Part shown: in pieces, positions 1 to 10,994 of the stretch
Layout: every line of letters begins with the position of its first letter
Numbering within the stretch: the first letter of the stretch is position 1
Assembly (NCBI GenBank): GCA_963693315.1
Contig: OY856187.1
Span: 378,609,306 to 378,673,305, forward strand
Length of the DNA: 64,000 nucleotides
DNA from: Diogma glabrata
Lineage: Eukaryota; Arthropoda; Insecta; Diptera; Cylindrotomidae
Reading direction: 5' to 3'
Program-made: the position numbers and the translations under genes
Notes under the pieces: model-generated
What the model was told of the DNA's origin: nothing
Databases searched by the model: none
What the model saw: only the letters and a program-made list of their open reading frames with translations

Positions 1-676
1 GAAAACCACTCCTTTTCTGATCATCGCTATCTGCAATTCGAATTAGACACCTTTAGAAGTGACTCGCTCCCAGTTGTAGTCCCAAAAACTTCTGAATCTA
101 CATACGACTTGGATAAATTGGTAGACACGCACGCACTGATTCTTTCAGTGAAGCCTCTCTTGGGTTTCGCGCTCTCAGCAGATCGAAGGGCAAATCATAT
201 CCACCATGGTGGACGAAAAAACTCCAGGCTTCTCGCCAGGAGTGTAAGAAGCTTTTCAAAAATGCAATGAAAACTAGGTTTGTATTGGAAATCTTACAGG
301 GCAGTCCTTAAACATTATAAATATGAGTTGAGAAATGCGAAAAATGATTCCTGGAGGAATCTGTTCTACTGTAACGAAATACAGGAATCCTATGAGGAAT
401 TAGAACTTCGCCAAATTTTATCCGCTTGTACCATCGTTCTAGGTTATCTTCAACTACCGGATGGCCAGTGGACCACTTCCCGCGCGGTGTTCTTAGAAAT
501 CCAGCGGTCGTGACGCGTGGTACTCGCACTAATCAGGACTTCGCCGAACAAATCATTACCACAGGTAAAATCTTGCGGGCTGTTAACTTTAAGCTCTTTA
601 AGTCTGTTGGATCAGATGAGATCATCCCTGGAAACATTAAAAAAACCAGTGATCTAGCCATTCTAGGGCTGTTGTG
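1..676 (+). pseudogene. LINE (I/Jockey/R1-type) ORF2 fragment: end of endonuclease to start of reverse transcriptase
   Basis: The plus strand opens with the end of an apurinic-type endonuclease (SDHRYLQFEL, carrying the conserved SDH). It continues through the linker typical of insect LINE ORF2 proteins (YKYELRNAKNDSWRNLF, then LRQILSA and LPDGQWT). It ends in the first reverse-transcriptase block (FKSVGSDEIIPGN at about 578-625; family pattern FKSPGPDGI). The frame changes near 240-280 and again near 430-510, and there are stops, so it is dead. The rest of the RT, including the catalytic YxDD block, is missing because the match ends near 676. RNase H and C-terminal remains of a similar element lie at 5233-6010 on the same strand and could belong to it. 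The exact clade is an inference. Confidence 0.85.
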
Positions 677-1007
677 ATATTACGGTGCACGTTATTACTA
701 TGTCACATTCATTGAATAGTAGGCGATGCTTGAACAATTTTTTTTGTGAATATCTTTTACAAAAAATTATTTTTAAATTAGAATGAAAATTAATTAAATT
801 TTGTCCAATTATCGTTTATGTGGCGTTTGACAGCTATCATGGTCCACCGGAACCTGTATTTATATAGATTGTGTAATGTCGAACAATTGTTTACCGAACC
901 TAGTGGAACTCCCGGTACTACAACAAATTTTGAAAATGAAGTTATATAAAATAATGAAGAAAATAGTGAAGATGATTTGAATTGCCGATTAATTGGATCT
1001 TTTATAC
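677..1007. other. AT-rich spacer, nothing recognised
   Basis: I see no coding similarity, tandem repeat or clear inverted repeat here. The part just before 1008 could be the degraded 5' region of the next LINE. Confidence 0.5.
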
Positions 1008-2335
1008 GTGTTTTGCAAATTAATATTGAGGGCATGACAAAATCAAAAGTAGAGTATTTATTGGCTTTTTCTAATAATTGTGATGTTCTTTCTCCAAGAG
1101 TCCCATGCCCGGGATGAAGAACAATTTTTAAGCTATGGTTTGATTGAAAATTTCGTAGTGTTTATTCTATTCATCATGAGCATCATGGAATTGCCATTTT
1201 TGTTCGTTCTTCTCTTGTGCAAGATTGTTCAACTATTTTTAAACTTGTTGATGGTTCCATTGAATATATAGCAATCAAGTTGGGTAATTTGACAATTTTA
1301 AATATATATCGTTGCCAGTTTTTGATTACTCTTCTATTTATATGCGTGATTTCAACAGCCATCACAATTTGTGGGGATATGATGATAATAATGAAAATGG
1401 AGAATTTCTTGTTGATTGGAGTTTACAAAATAAAATAAATTTAGTTTATGATTCGAAAAGTAGACCGACGTTTCATTCTGGTCGTTTGAATCTTGGTTAT
1501 AATCCGGATTTATGTTTCGTGTCATCTGATTATCATCTATCAGTACTATCTGTAACAAGAAATGTTCTCAACCGTTTTCCTCGTAGTCAACATCGTTGTG
1601 TTGTTTTGGACATTGGAATAAAAATTCCAATAATTCATTCATTGGAAAATCCTCGATTGAATTTCAGAAAAGCAAATTGGAATAGTTTTGGTGATGCAAT
1701 TGATATGAGTTTTCGCTGGATCTCTCCTATTATTGGAAATTATAACCGTTTTGTATCTATGCCAATATCGTCTGCAAAAAATTTCAATTCTAGATGTTTT
1801 CGAAAAACATACATCCCTAGTTGGGACGAAGATTGTAATCACCTATGGCAACCATATCAATCAACTGAAATTGGAGAACAATTAATGGATAAACTAAATC
1901 ACTCTCGTAAAGAAAATTGGATTGATCTGGTTGAAAAAATGGATTTCCAACATTCGAATAGAAAAGCATGGTGTTTTCTTAAAAAAGCAGGTGACTCTAA
2001 AAATAATACTAATAAAAGTATTGCTCCATTACATCCAAATGAAATCGCATCAAGATTGATTCAAAACTCGAAATGTGCTGTGTCTAAAGCAAGAAATCGT
2101 CAAATAAAAAATTGGTTACGTCGTGCTAAGAAGAAAATTGTTGACTCCATTTGCTGCTCCGATTATAAAAGATGAAATTGATGTTACAATATCTACTCTT
2201 AAATCTGGAAAACCATGTGGTGCCGGTGAATTGTTCCCTGAATTCTTTATTCATATGAAAAAATGTTGCGACGCTGATGCATAGGCTGACTTCACCACAG
2301 CTCTGGAAACATAGTGTTCTGGATATATAATGAGC
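1008..2335 (+). pseudogene. Second LINE: endonuclease domain to start of reverse transcriptase
   Basis: A different non-LTR element from the one at position 1. The endonuclease starts LQINIEGMTKSKVEYLL near 1014 and continues, across frameshifts, with LQESHARDEEQFLS. The long open frame 1312-2175 then carries DFNSHHNLWGY, RPTFHSGRLN and YNPDLCFVSSD, the hallmark blocks of arthropod LINE endonucleases. The usual GDFNSHH has become RDFNSHH, so a conserved glycine is lost. After 2175 the frame shifts and the first RT blocks follow (LKSGKPCGAGELFPEFF, then LWKHSVLDI). The match fades at about 2335, just before the tandem array. Catalytic RT blocks are absent. Decayed and 3'-truncated. Confidence 0.88.
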
Positions 2336-2419
2336 TAATATCCATAAAATTCTTTAATTAAAAGCTAACAAATATTATGGACTTCGTTGTTCTAATAATA
2401 AAAATATTAAAGCAGACAG

Positions 2420-5075
2420 TAGTATCCCAACAAACATCAATTCTGTTGTACGAGAAAAAGAAAACAAAAATTTTATCGGAAGTGACAAAGCGGAAGTTAG
2501 GATGCAGAACTGTTGTAAACCGTACTAAATGTGTATGTACCAAATTTCATCCAACTCGATTATCAGGTACAGAAGTTATTGAGCTTCCAAAATAACAAGT
2601 GCTTGGAGGACCCCCCACCACTTTGTTCACTATCGCTCAAAAACTAATCAGTTCTTTGCCATACATGTTTGCATTTTTTTCCAAAGTTTCATCAAAATTG
2701 GTTCACGAACGAATGCTGTGTGCTCCCAACAAACATTGAAAAAATGATGACACAGTAAACAGGTGTTCGTAAGGACACAGTAAACAGGTGTAAACCACTC
2801 ATCCCAATATTGTCCAAAAACTAATCAGTTCCTTGTCATTTAAGTTTCCATCTTTTTCCAAAGTGTCATTAGAATTGATTAATGAATGAAGTCTGTATGC
2901 TCCCAACAAACTTTAAAAACAAAGTGTGAAAAGTCAGCAGTTGTATGGAAGACCCCCCGCCACTTTGATCAATGTGTCCCAAAAGATGATAATTATCTTC
3001 TTACACTAATTGGAACCCTATTCCGTTCATCATAATCAATTCATTATTTTAGGCTGTAGTGTGTATAAAGACACTGAAAAAACTTTAAAAAAGTACAAAA
3101 TAATTTTTTTTACTGGAAGTGAAAAACCGGAAGTTGGAATGCAGAACTATTTTAAACCGTACTACATACTCATGTACCAAGTTTCATCCAATTCGCTTAT
3201 CAGGTACAGAAGTTATTGAGCTTTCAAAAAAACAGGTGCTCCAGGGACCCCCCACCACTTTGTTCACTATCGCTCAAAACTAATCAGTTCTTTGCCATAC
3301 ATGTTTGCATCTTTTTCCAAAGTGTCATCAAAATTCGTTCACGAACGAATGCTGTGTGCTCCCAACAAACATTGAAAAAAGTGTGACACATTAAACAGGT
3401 GTTCGGGAGGACGCCCACCACTTATTCCAATATTATCCAAAAACTAATCAGTTCTTTGTTACTTCAGTCTCCATCTTTTTCCAAAGTGTCATTAAAATAA
3501 ATTAATGAATGAAGTCTGTATGCTCCCAACAAACTTAAAAAAAAAAGTGTGAAAAGTCAGCATTTGTATGGTAGACTCCCCACCACTTTGATCAATGTGT
3601 CCTAAAACATGATAATTATCTTTTCACACTAATTGGAACCCTATTCCATAAGTTTCATCATAATCACTTCATTATTGTAGGCTGTAGTGTGCATAAAGAC
3701 ACTGAAAAAACTTCAAAAAAGTACAAAAAAAATTTTTTTACCGGAAGTGAAAAACCGGAAGTTGGGATGCAGAACTATTGTAAACCGTAGTACATACTCA
3801 TGTACCAAGTTTCATCCAATTCGCTTATTAGGTACAGAAGTTATAGAGCTTTCAAAAAAACAGGTGCTCCAGGGACCCCCCACCACTTTGTTCACTATCG
3901 CTCAAAAACTAATCAGTTCTTTGCCATACATGTTTGCATCTTTTTCCAAAGTGTCATCAAAATTCGTTCACGAACGAATGCTGTGTGCTCCCAACAAACA
4001 TTGAAAAAAGTGTGACACATTAAACAGGTGTTCGGGAGGACCCCCACCACTTATTTCAATATTATCCAAAAACTAATCAGTTCTTTGTTACTTAAGTCTC
4101 CATCTTTTTCCAAAGTGTCATTAAAACAAATTAATGAATGAAGTCTGTATGCTCCCAACAAACTTAAAAAACAAAGTGTGAAGTCAGCTTTTGTATGGTA
4201 GACCCCCCACCACTTTGATCAATGTGTCCCAAAACAAGATAATTATCTTTTCACACTAATTGGAACCCTATTCCATAAGTTTCATCATAATCACTTCATT
4301 ATTGTAGGCTGTAGTGTGCATAAAGACACTGAAAAAACTTCAAAAAAGTACAAAAAAAATTTTTTTACCGGAAGTGAAAAACCGGAAGTTGGGATGCAGA
4401 ACTATTGTAAACCGTACTACATACTCATGTACCAAGTTTCATCCAATTCGCTTATCAGGTACAGAAGTTATAGAGCTTTCAAAAAAACAGGTGCTCCAGG
4501 GACCCCCCACCACTTTGTTCACTATCGCTCAAAAACTAATCAGTTCTTTGTCATACATGTTTGCGTCTTTTTCCAAAGTGTCATCAAAATTCATTCACGA
4601 ATGAATGTTTTATGCTCCCAACAAACATAAAAACTTTGTGGAAAAAACCACCTGTTGTATGGTGGACCCCCCAACCCTTTATCCAATGTGCTCCAAAAGC
4701 TGATAAAATCTTTCTCATGTTATTTAAAAGCTTTTCGCAACGTTTCATGAAAATCGATCGGTAATTGTAGGCTACAGTAGGGATAAACACCTGAAAAAAA
4801 AAACTTTTTAACCGGAAGTGACAAACCGGAAGTTGGTATGCAGAAATATTGGAAACAGTACTAAAACCTTATATACTAAGTTTCAATAAGATCATAGCCC
4901 AGGATCAGAAGTTATTCAAGATTTAAACTTAGAGGTATTCGGGAGACCCCCCGCCATTTTGTCCAAATTTGAAATGAATTCAGATCTTCCATTTTCAAGT
5001 GAACTTGTATCATTTGCCAAAGTTTCATCAAAATCCTATGCAGAAATCAGATCAAATATGCAATAATCAGAAGTT
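2420..5075 (+). repeat. Tandem array of a ~627 bp repeat (family A), about four units
   Basis: The landmark GGAAGTGA, preceding a conserved CGGAAGTT, recurs at about 2478, 3115, 3743 and 4370, giving spacings of roughly 637, 628 and 627 bases. A final, shorter step leads to about 4813. Each unit also carries CCCCCCACCACTTTG, AACTAATCAGTTCTTTG and a T(T/C)CCAAAGT(G/T)TCATCAAAAT block. Units 2-4 are the most alike, and short open frames inside them repeat because the DNA repeats. Diverged single copies of the family occur at 28968-29960, 34175-34640 (minus) and 46400-46815. I recognise no transposase or RT in it. It may be a tandemly amplified non-autonomous element or a satellite born from one. 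Confidence 0.85.
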
Positions 5076-5232
5076 CTTGGTGAAAGTTTAGAGATCCACA
5101 TCTTTCTTTTTTTTCCTTTTATAAGATTTTTGGAATTCTAGTTTTTTCTGTTCAAATGAATTAATTTTCTTTTGGCTATTTTTTTATTTTGCACTCTGCT
5201 TTTTAGTAAGGGATAGAACACCTTATTGAACC

Positions 5233-6010
5233 TAACGGCTTAGCTATGCAAGAGTTTTGCTAGGAGTGCAGCGTTTTGTGCGCTTTCAACGGCTCAATTT
5301 TAGAATTCTACATCGTCCCGTTACAAAATTATCGTCCTCTAAGAAGTACAACCACTGCAGCACTAGAAATTCTCTTTCAGCTTACTCGTATCGACATCTT
5401 AAACAGGACCCGCCAGCACGGCAGTTAGGCTTAAGTCTACCGGGATGTGAACTTGTAGTAGAGATGGCTGAGCAGTCCAACATACACTTTGTCTGGATCC
5501 CAGGGCATTTCGGTAGAACGTGGAACTTAAGACCGACGAAATCGCTCGGCAAGGCACTTTCTGCCTTGTGTTACCAAGTGTGGCTGAGGTGGAGATACCA
5601 CTTACGTTGTGCAAACTGTTACTCCAAAAGAAGGCAAATGCGCGGACAAATATAAGATAGTCAGAAGGCACCACTTGTGTGCTTTCCACGCAGATCTGGC
5701 CTGCACTGAACCGCTCCAGGTTTGATCAACTGCTATTGATAAATCGTGGAGATATCAGCATGATTGTGGGTTTTATCACGGACCACTGTCTTATTGGCCA
5801 TCATGCGAGCAAACTGGGTATTTTCCTCATGGTTACTGTCGCAGCTACAATGACGAGGAGGAGTTAACGGTTTTTTATCTTCACTGTTTAGGCTCAAACC
5901 AGACACAGGATTCTGGGTGCACGCTTCTTTCAGGATCTGACGGACGTCTGCGAGTTGAACGTCAATCACATTTGTCGCTTCTTGAGAAGTTCTTAAGCTG
6001 GTTTCCGACA
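5233..6010 (+). pseudogene. LINE 3' fragment: RNase H and C-terminal region
   Basis: The plus strand encodes a decayed RNase H domain (SNIHFVWIPGHFG near 5475-5515; family pattern VWVPGHxGI). After a frameshift comes the C-terminal region of an I/Jockey/R1-type LINE (WPALNRSRFDQLLL and MIVGFITDHCLIGHHASKLGI split over 5698-5820), then an acidic EEELTVFYLHC segment where the terminal CCHC-like motif would be. It has frameshifts and stops. With the fragment at 1-676 it may be what is left of one element. Nonfunctional. Confidence 0.82.
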
Positions 6011-6027
6011 GGTAGTGTTATGAACAG

Positions 6028-6065
6028 CGTTAGGTTAGGTAATAATGGTCGTCTTAAGTCATACC

Positions 6066-6096
<31 letters not shown>

Positions 6097-6156
6097 TTTG
6101 AATAAAAAAAAAAAAAATGGTATGACTTAAGACGACCATTATTACCTAACCTAACG
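6028..6156. repeat. 40 bp perfect inverted repeat around a T-tract/A-tract
   Basis: The left arm 6028-6067 (begins CGTTAGGTTAGGTAATAATG) is matched exactly in reverse complement by 6117-6156. Between them the left side runs into more than 25 T and the right side is preceded by about 14 A, so the pairing extends inward. The outer TTAGGTTAGGT resembles insect telomeric TTAGG, but two units are too few to claim that origin. A foldback element or palindromic duplication is likely. Confidence 0.9.
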
Positions 6157-6203
6157 TAATCTCCTCCACAGTAGATGAAATGAATCCACAACCAACAAGT
6201 CTA

Positions 6204-6437
6204 AAGCCGCAATTAGACTATTGCAGAACTCTGCAATATTTCTGCAATGGTATATTGTAAAAGATTCATTGCAGAAAAGTTTGGCAATGAATTCATTGCA
6301 AAACATTGCATTGACTCATTGCTATGTTTTGCAATGACGTGATTGCCAAACTTTTTTGTAATGAATATTTTACACACTACCATTGCACGACTATTGCAGA
6401 AATATTGCAGAGTTCTGCAATAGTCTAATTGCGGCTT
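6204..6437. mobile_element. MITE-like palindromic element, about 234 bp
   Basis: The left end AAGCCGCAATTAGACTATTG is matched in reverse complement by the right end near 6418-6437. The complementarity continues almost to the centre, with repeated TTGCAGA/TCTGCAA and GCAATGA words. The whole element can fold into one long hairpin. No coding capacity. A target-site duplication is not clear (possibly TA-related). Confidence 0.85.
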
Positions 6438-7081
6438 AAGAATGAAATGCTGGAAAAATATTTTAAAATGAAGGAGCAGTCTAACTATATGATCTGATTG
6501 TTGTACTCTGGGACATTGAATAGAAAACATCTCTCATGGTTTCGAACATAAAACAGAGGATCGCAAAACTGTACGGATTGTCATGTTATCGGTCCACTGT
6601 ACAGCTCATATGAAATCCTAGCAAAAATTGCAATTTCACAACTCATTCTTTTTGACGAAGCTATAATCGGTGGTCGGCAAAATGAAATTCACACAAAGTC
6701 AACAGAAATACTGATGAAAATGGATACATAAAATTTAGTCAGATTAGATAGCACATTAAATTAAAACATTATTTCAACAATAACCAGCTTATTCTCACCT
6801 CACCATAGAGAAAACTTTTCAAAAGTGTTTTAGAATAAGTTTAGTTTTAGAAGTTCCTACCCTTCACAACACTTTCACTATTCGGGTCAGTATTTTCAAG
6901 ACATTTTGAAGTGTGACTAGGAGACAGTAAAAATTTATTTTTTTGGTACAACGACAATATAGTATGGTGCATTAGTTTTCTGTGGACCATAATGAGCAAA
7001 ACGGAAAAAAATGTAAAACACACGTCTATAAATTATTCATAATTTATCGAAAACGTTACTTAATTTATTTTTTACTGATCT
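6438..7081. other. AT-rich spacer, nothing recognised
   Basis: No coding match, inverted repeat or tandem repeat noticed. Confidence 0.5.
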
Positions 7082-8449
7082 ATATATGAGCAATTTCACG
7101 AAGATTCAACAACGTTTTGACTTGACCCCTTTTAATTTTGATTATTTTTTGTTTATAGATAGTCTTTGATAAATTAAAAATACAAGTTCTCTTAGAATTT
7201 TTTTTTTTCGACCAGGGATCTTCACAGGGTGCCCCTCAATTTTTGTTATTTTGTGATGTGAGTGCATTTTGACGAGCGATTGTAGAAAAACTACTCAATC
7301 GATTTTCATAAATGATATGTCGTTGAATAGGTATTAGAACAAAGTTTTTAAAAATGTACACTGTTAATTTTTTCAAATAATTTTTAACGGCGTAACATAA
7401 GAAAAAAATGGTGTAATTGAAAAAAAAGATGGCATAGTTTTTTTTTTTTTTAAACTAAATTGTAGTTTATTTTATATCTAACTACTTGTGAAAGTTTAGG
7501 ACTAATTATTTTTTGTTTTAGAGATAAAATTCGTTGTGCATATGACTGTCGGGAATCAGTTTTTTTTGTTCTGAAGGAAAATTATAAAAATGGCGATTTT
7601 TAGATTCAGATTTTGTTTTATGTTAAATATCAAATATTTTATTATTAAATGAACTTTTTAAAAAGCAATTTCAGTAAAGTTCAGCAAAATTTTGCGACAT
7701 TTTGACTCGACCCTTTTTAATTTGGTTTATTTTGGTCTATATTTAAAAAAATTCTACTTGAAGCCGTATTTTTCATTTATCAAAGGCTATCTATAAGCTA
7801 AAAATAAACCAAATTAAAAAGAATCGAGTCAAAATTTCGCAAAATTTTGCTAAACTTGACTGAAATTGCTTTTTAAAAAGTTCATTTAATAATAAAATAT
7901 TTGATATTTAACATAAAAAAAAAATCTGAATCTAAAAATCGCCATTTTTATAATTTTCCTTCAGAACAAAAAAAACTGATTCCCGACAGTCATATGCACA
8001 ACGAATTTTATCTCTAAAACATAAATTATAACTAGTCCTAAACTTTCACAAGTGGTTAGATATAAAATAAGCTTCAATTTAGTTTAAAAAAAAAAAAAAA
8101 AAGGCTATGCCATCTTTTTTTCAATTACACCATTTTTTTCTTATGTTACACCGTTAAAAATTATTTCAAAAAATTAACAGTGTACATTTTTAAAAACTTT
8201 GTTCTAATACCTATTCAACGACATATCATTTATGAAAATCGATTGAGTAGTTTTTCTACAATCGCTCGTCAAAATACAAAATAACAAAAATTGAGGGGCA
8301 CCCTGTGAAGACCCCTGGTCGAAAAAAAAAAATTCTAAGAGAACTTATATTTTTAATTTATCAAAGACTATCTATAAACAAAAAATAATCAAAATTAAAA
8401 GGGGTCAAGTCAAAACGTAGTTGAATCTTCGTGAAATTGCTCATATATA
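7082..8449. mobile_element. 1.37 kb foldback element with arms of about 660 bp
   Basis: The left arm runs from 7082 (ATATATGAGCAATTTCACGA) to about 7741. The right arm, 7792-8449, is its reverse complement with scattered mismatches and small indels. Landmarks pair in order: TTGACTTGACCCCTTTTAAT near 7118 with 8395-8415, CACAGGGTGCCCCTCAATTT near 7225 with 8290-8310, and CGATTTTCATAAATGATATG near 7300 with 8222-8242. The loop is only about 50 bases. There is no recognisable protein. Transcription of either strand would give a very long hairpin RNA. Confidence 0.93.
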
Positions 8450-8934
8450 AATTCGTAAGCAATATTTTTGTGGTACAATTTTAAAATATTTGTCCCATCA
8501 AAAGTGTGGCAATATGTGTATCGTTGAAAAGGTCATGAGTAGTAGAAGTGCAGAAAATTTTGAATTTTTTTTGAATTTTGACGATTTTTTCAGAAAAAAT
8601 GGCAAAAATGTGATAGGTGTGTTTTTTGAGTTTTTTGTTCGGTTATTTTTTTTTTCAAGTTATTTGTTTCACAATTCAAAATCAATCTATATCAATTAAT
8701 TAAACTCTGAAATAATGTGTTGTAGCTATTTGGTTGGGAAGTCTTTTTGCAATTTCTATTTACAATGGCCAAATTCCGGCCACTGGGCGATTCCTAGTTT
8801 ACTATAAGTCGTTTAGACCTTAGTTACCGAAATAATAATGACATTCATAATTCCCAAGGGAATTATAAGAGGGAGTTATCGATTCATAATGGACCTAATT
8901 TTTATTATAATTTTTTTTTTGTTTATTTATAATA
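8450..8934. other. AT-rich spacer
   Basis: T-rich low-complexity DNA. Nothing coding recognised. Confidence 0.5.
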
Positions 8935-9062
8935 GTAGATTCTTGTATGAGTTGAGAATGATGGCAATTCTTCACGAGGATGAAGTTTCCCGAAACGAGC
9001 GTAGCGAGTGGAGGGAATCATCCGAGTGAAGAATTACCATCATCCTATGCGAATACAAGATG
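8935..9062. repeat. Hairpin element with GC-richer loop
   Basis: ATTCTTGTATGAGTTGAGAA followed by GATGGCAATTCTTCACGAGG on the left pairs with GTGAAGAATTACCATCATCC and GAATACAAGATGC on the right (9026-9062). The loop, around 8985-9018, contains CGAAACGAGCGTAGCGAGTG, itself partly self-complementary. A MITE or the end of a foldback transposon. The loop style recalls the centre of the element at 9861-10620. Confidence 0.75.
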
Positions 9063-9432
9063 CTATTTTATCCACGACTGCAAAATATTTCGATTAATTT
9101 CTAGTTTGCCTGCTAAAGTTTTTATCACCATATTGAAATATGTAAATCATAGATAGCATAGAAAAACGAAACTTAAATTTATTATTTTATATTTTATATA
9201 TGTATTGTTCTCGTTTTGACCTTTTGATGATACTATACCAACAAATAAACTATAGAACTGTAGTAGAATGTAACGATTGCGTCACATTCTTCTTCAAGTG
9301 ATAGAATGTATAAAATTACAATGGAAGACATACACATGGAAAGCATATATTCTTTTTTGGACGATCAGGCGATTTTCCATGTTTACTGATTCGTAAATAA
9401 ACATAATAAGTTTCGGTTACAAATCACAGGTC

Positions 9433-9485
9433 GGTAAGTAATTTGTTACCGATCACGCAGGCGGTAAGAAATTACTTACCGGTAA
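9433..9485. repeat. Short inverted repeat, CGGTAAGTAATTT type
   Basis: CGGTAAGTAATTTGTTACCG and GCGGTAAGAAATTACTTACC are both self-complementary and complementary to each other. Origin unknown. Confidence 0.6.
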
Positions 9486-9637
9486 GGCAGACCCCATGGT
9501 GTGAATAAAAACGATTTTTATTTAAATATTTATGTAGGACAATTTACAAGCTTCAATTTCAAATAATATTCTTTTAAAAATATTACAATTAAAAGATTTA
9601 AAAGCAATTTATTTTGAAAAAATATTCATATATAACA

Positions 9638-9792
9638 TCACGAGACGTCAAATAATAATCGATTATTTTTCATATTCATTATTACGAATGTCATTTGAGG
9701 TCGAATTCATTATTACGAATGTCATTTTTTAACCTCAAATGGCATGAGTGGTAATGTTGAAAAATAATCGACTAATAATTTGGTGACGAGTT
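9638..9792. mobile_element. Small foldback/MITE with internal direct duplication
   Basis: ACGAGACGTCAAATAATAAT plus CGATTATTTTTCAT on the left pairs with ATGTTGAAAAATAATCGACT and AATAATTTGGTGACGAGT on the right. TCATTTGAGGT pairs with ACCTCAAATGGCATGA. ATTCATTATTACGAATGTCA occurs twice, at about 9672 and 9707, as a direct repeat. Noncoding. Confidence 0.72.
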
Positions 9793-9860
9793 GTATTTAG
9801 CAGACAATTTGACGAACAGAAATAGTAACATTATTTCATACAACATACTCATACATGATA

Positions 9861-10620
9861 AAATATTATTTCATCTTAGTAGGCGCATAAATGTTATAAA
9901 TTTGAAATTTATTTTTGACAAATAAACACAAACATGCAATCATTTATGAATGAAAACGGAAATTTTTACTATTTTCAAATTGCATTTTCACATAATTTTG
10001 TATGTGAATTTTTGTTTTAAATTTATATATTAAGTGGGCGGAAAATATTTGAAAATATTCGCTGTTCCTTCCTACCAGAAAAAAATAATCGAAACAAATC
10101 GTTTTGATTTGCTAAAAAATAGTAAATGAAGCGTTTTGATTGGACCTTATTGAAACTTTATTTAGTGAGTTGAATTGTCGGTTGTAATACCACGAGTCAT
10201 TGAAATTTTTTCGAAAATTTTTTGATTTTACGAATTAAATTATTTAGCAACACTGCGAATCAAAGCGCACAATAAACCACGAGTCCGAAGGACGAGTGGT
10301 TTAAGTAGTGGTTTGATTGAGCAGTGTTGCTTAAAAATAATTTAATGAGTAAAATTGAAAAATTTTAGACAAAAATTTCAATGAAGAGTGGTATTTAATG
10401 AGATAATTTTTTTTAAATTATAATTTTATTTAAAAGATAATAATTATTAGTTTCTAAATAAAGTTTTTTCTACAAATTATTCAGCTTATAAAAAATTATG
10501 TAAAATTGCAAATAATAAAAATGTCCGTTTTCATTCATAAATGATTGCTTGTTTATGTTTATTTGTCAAACATAAATTACAAATTTATAGCATTTATGCG
10601 CCTACTAAGATAAAATTATA
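9861..10620. mobile_element. ~760 bp foldback element centred near 10287
   Basis: TTAGTAGGCGCATAAATG (about 9877) is mirrored by CATTTATGCGCCTACTAAG near 10591. AAACATGCAATCATTTATGA is mirrored by TCATAAATGATTGCTTGTTT near 10534. Further in, ACCACGAGTCATTGAAATTT (10191) pairs with AAATTTCAATGAAGAGTGGT (10374). At the centre, AACCACGAGTCC is followed by GGACGAGTGGTT. The arms are unequal, so one has gained or lost about 100 bases. No protein recognised. Confidence 0.82.
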
Positions 10621-10994
10621 TTTCATTTTGTTAGAAGAAAAAATGACAACAAAGAATTTTCATAACGACAAAGCAAAATTATCGACGACAAGAATTGCCG
10701 ACAGTAAAAACAAAGCCTACTGTTTAAATACCATAGTTTGTATGAATGAAAAATAAAATATCTGACAGCAAAAAAAAATTATCATTGAAAGTTAGGTTTG
10801 CAACAACAAAAAGCAATAGAAATATGATGAAACGCAGATCTTACTATTTTGAATTGAAATTTCAAGAAATTTTCTTTAAAACATTAAAACTTAAAAATGA
10901 ATTTGTTATTTAAATAATTTTAATTGAATTTTTATTGATCGTGCAAAAAATATAATAAGTATTTTGGGCATTAAGAGTATTACCGATTTCGGAT

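Noticed and set aside
2420..4790. Repeated ~100-codon frames in the family A array, for example at 3687 and 4314
   Set aside because: The frames recur because the DNA repeats. They are not conserved in the diverged family A copies and match no domain.
2420..5075. Regularly spaced repeats as a possible CRISPR-like array
   Set aside because: Units of ~627 bp are contiguous with no short repeat/unique spacer alternation, and the genome is eukaryotic.
6028..6156. TTAGGTTAGGT as a telomeric (TTAGG)n insertion
   Set aside because: Only two units per arm, inside a palindrome; too short to claim.
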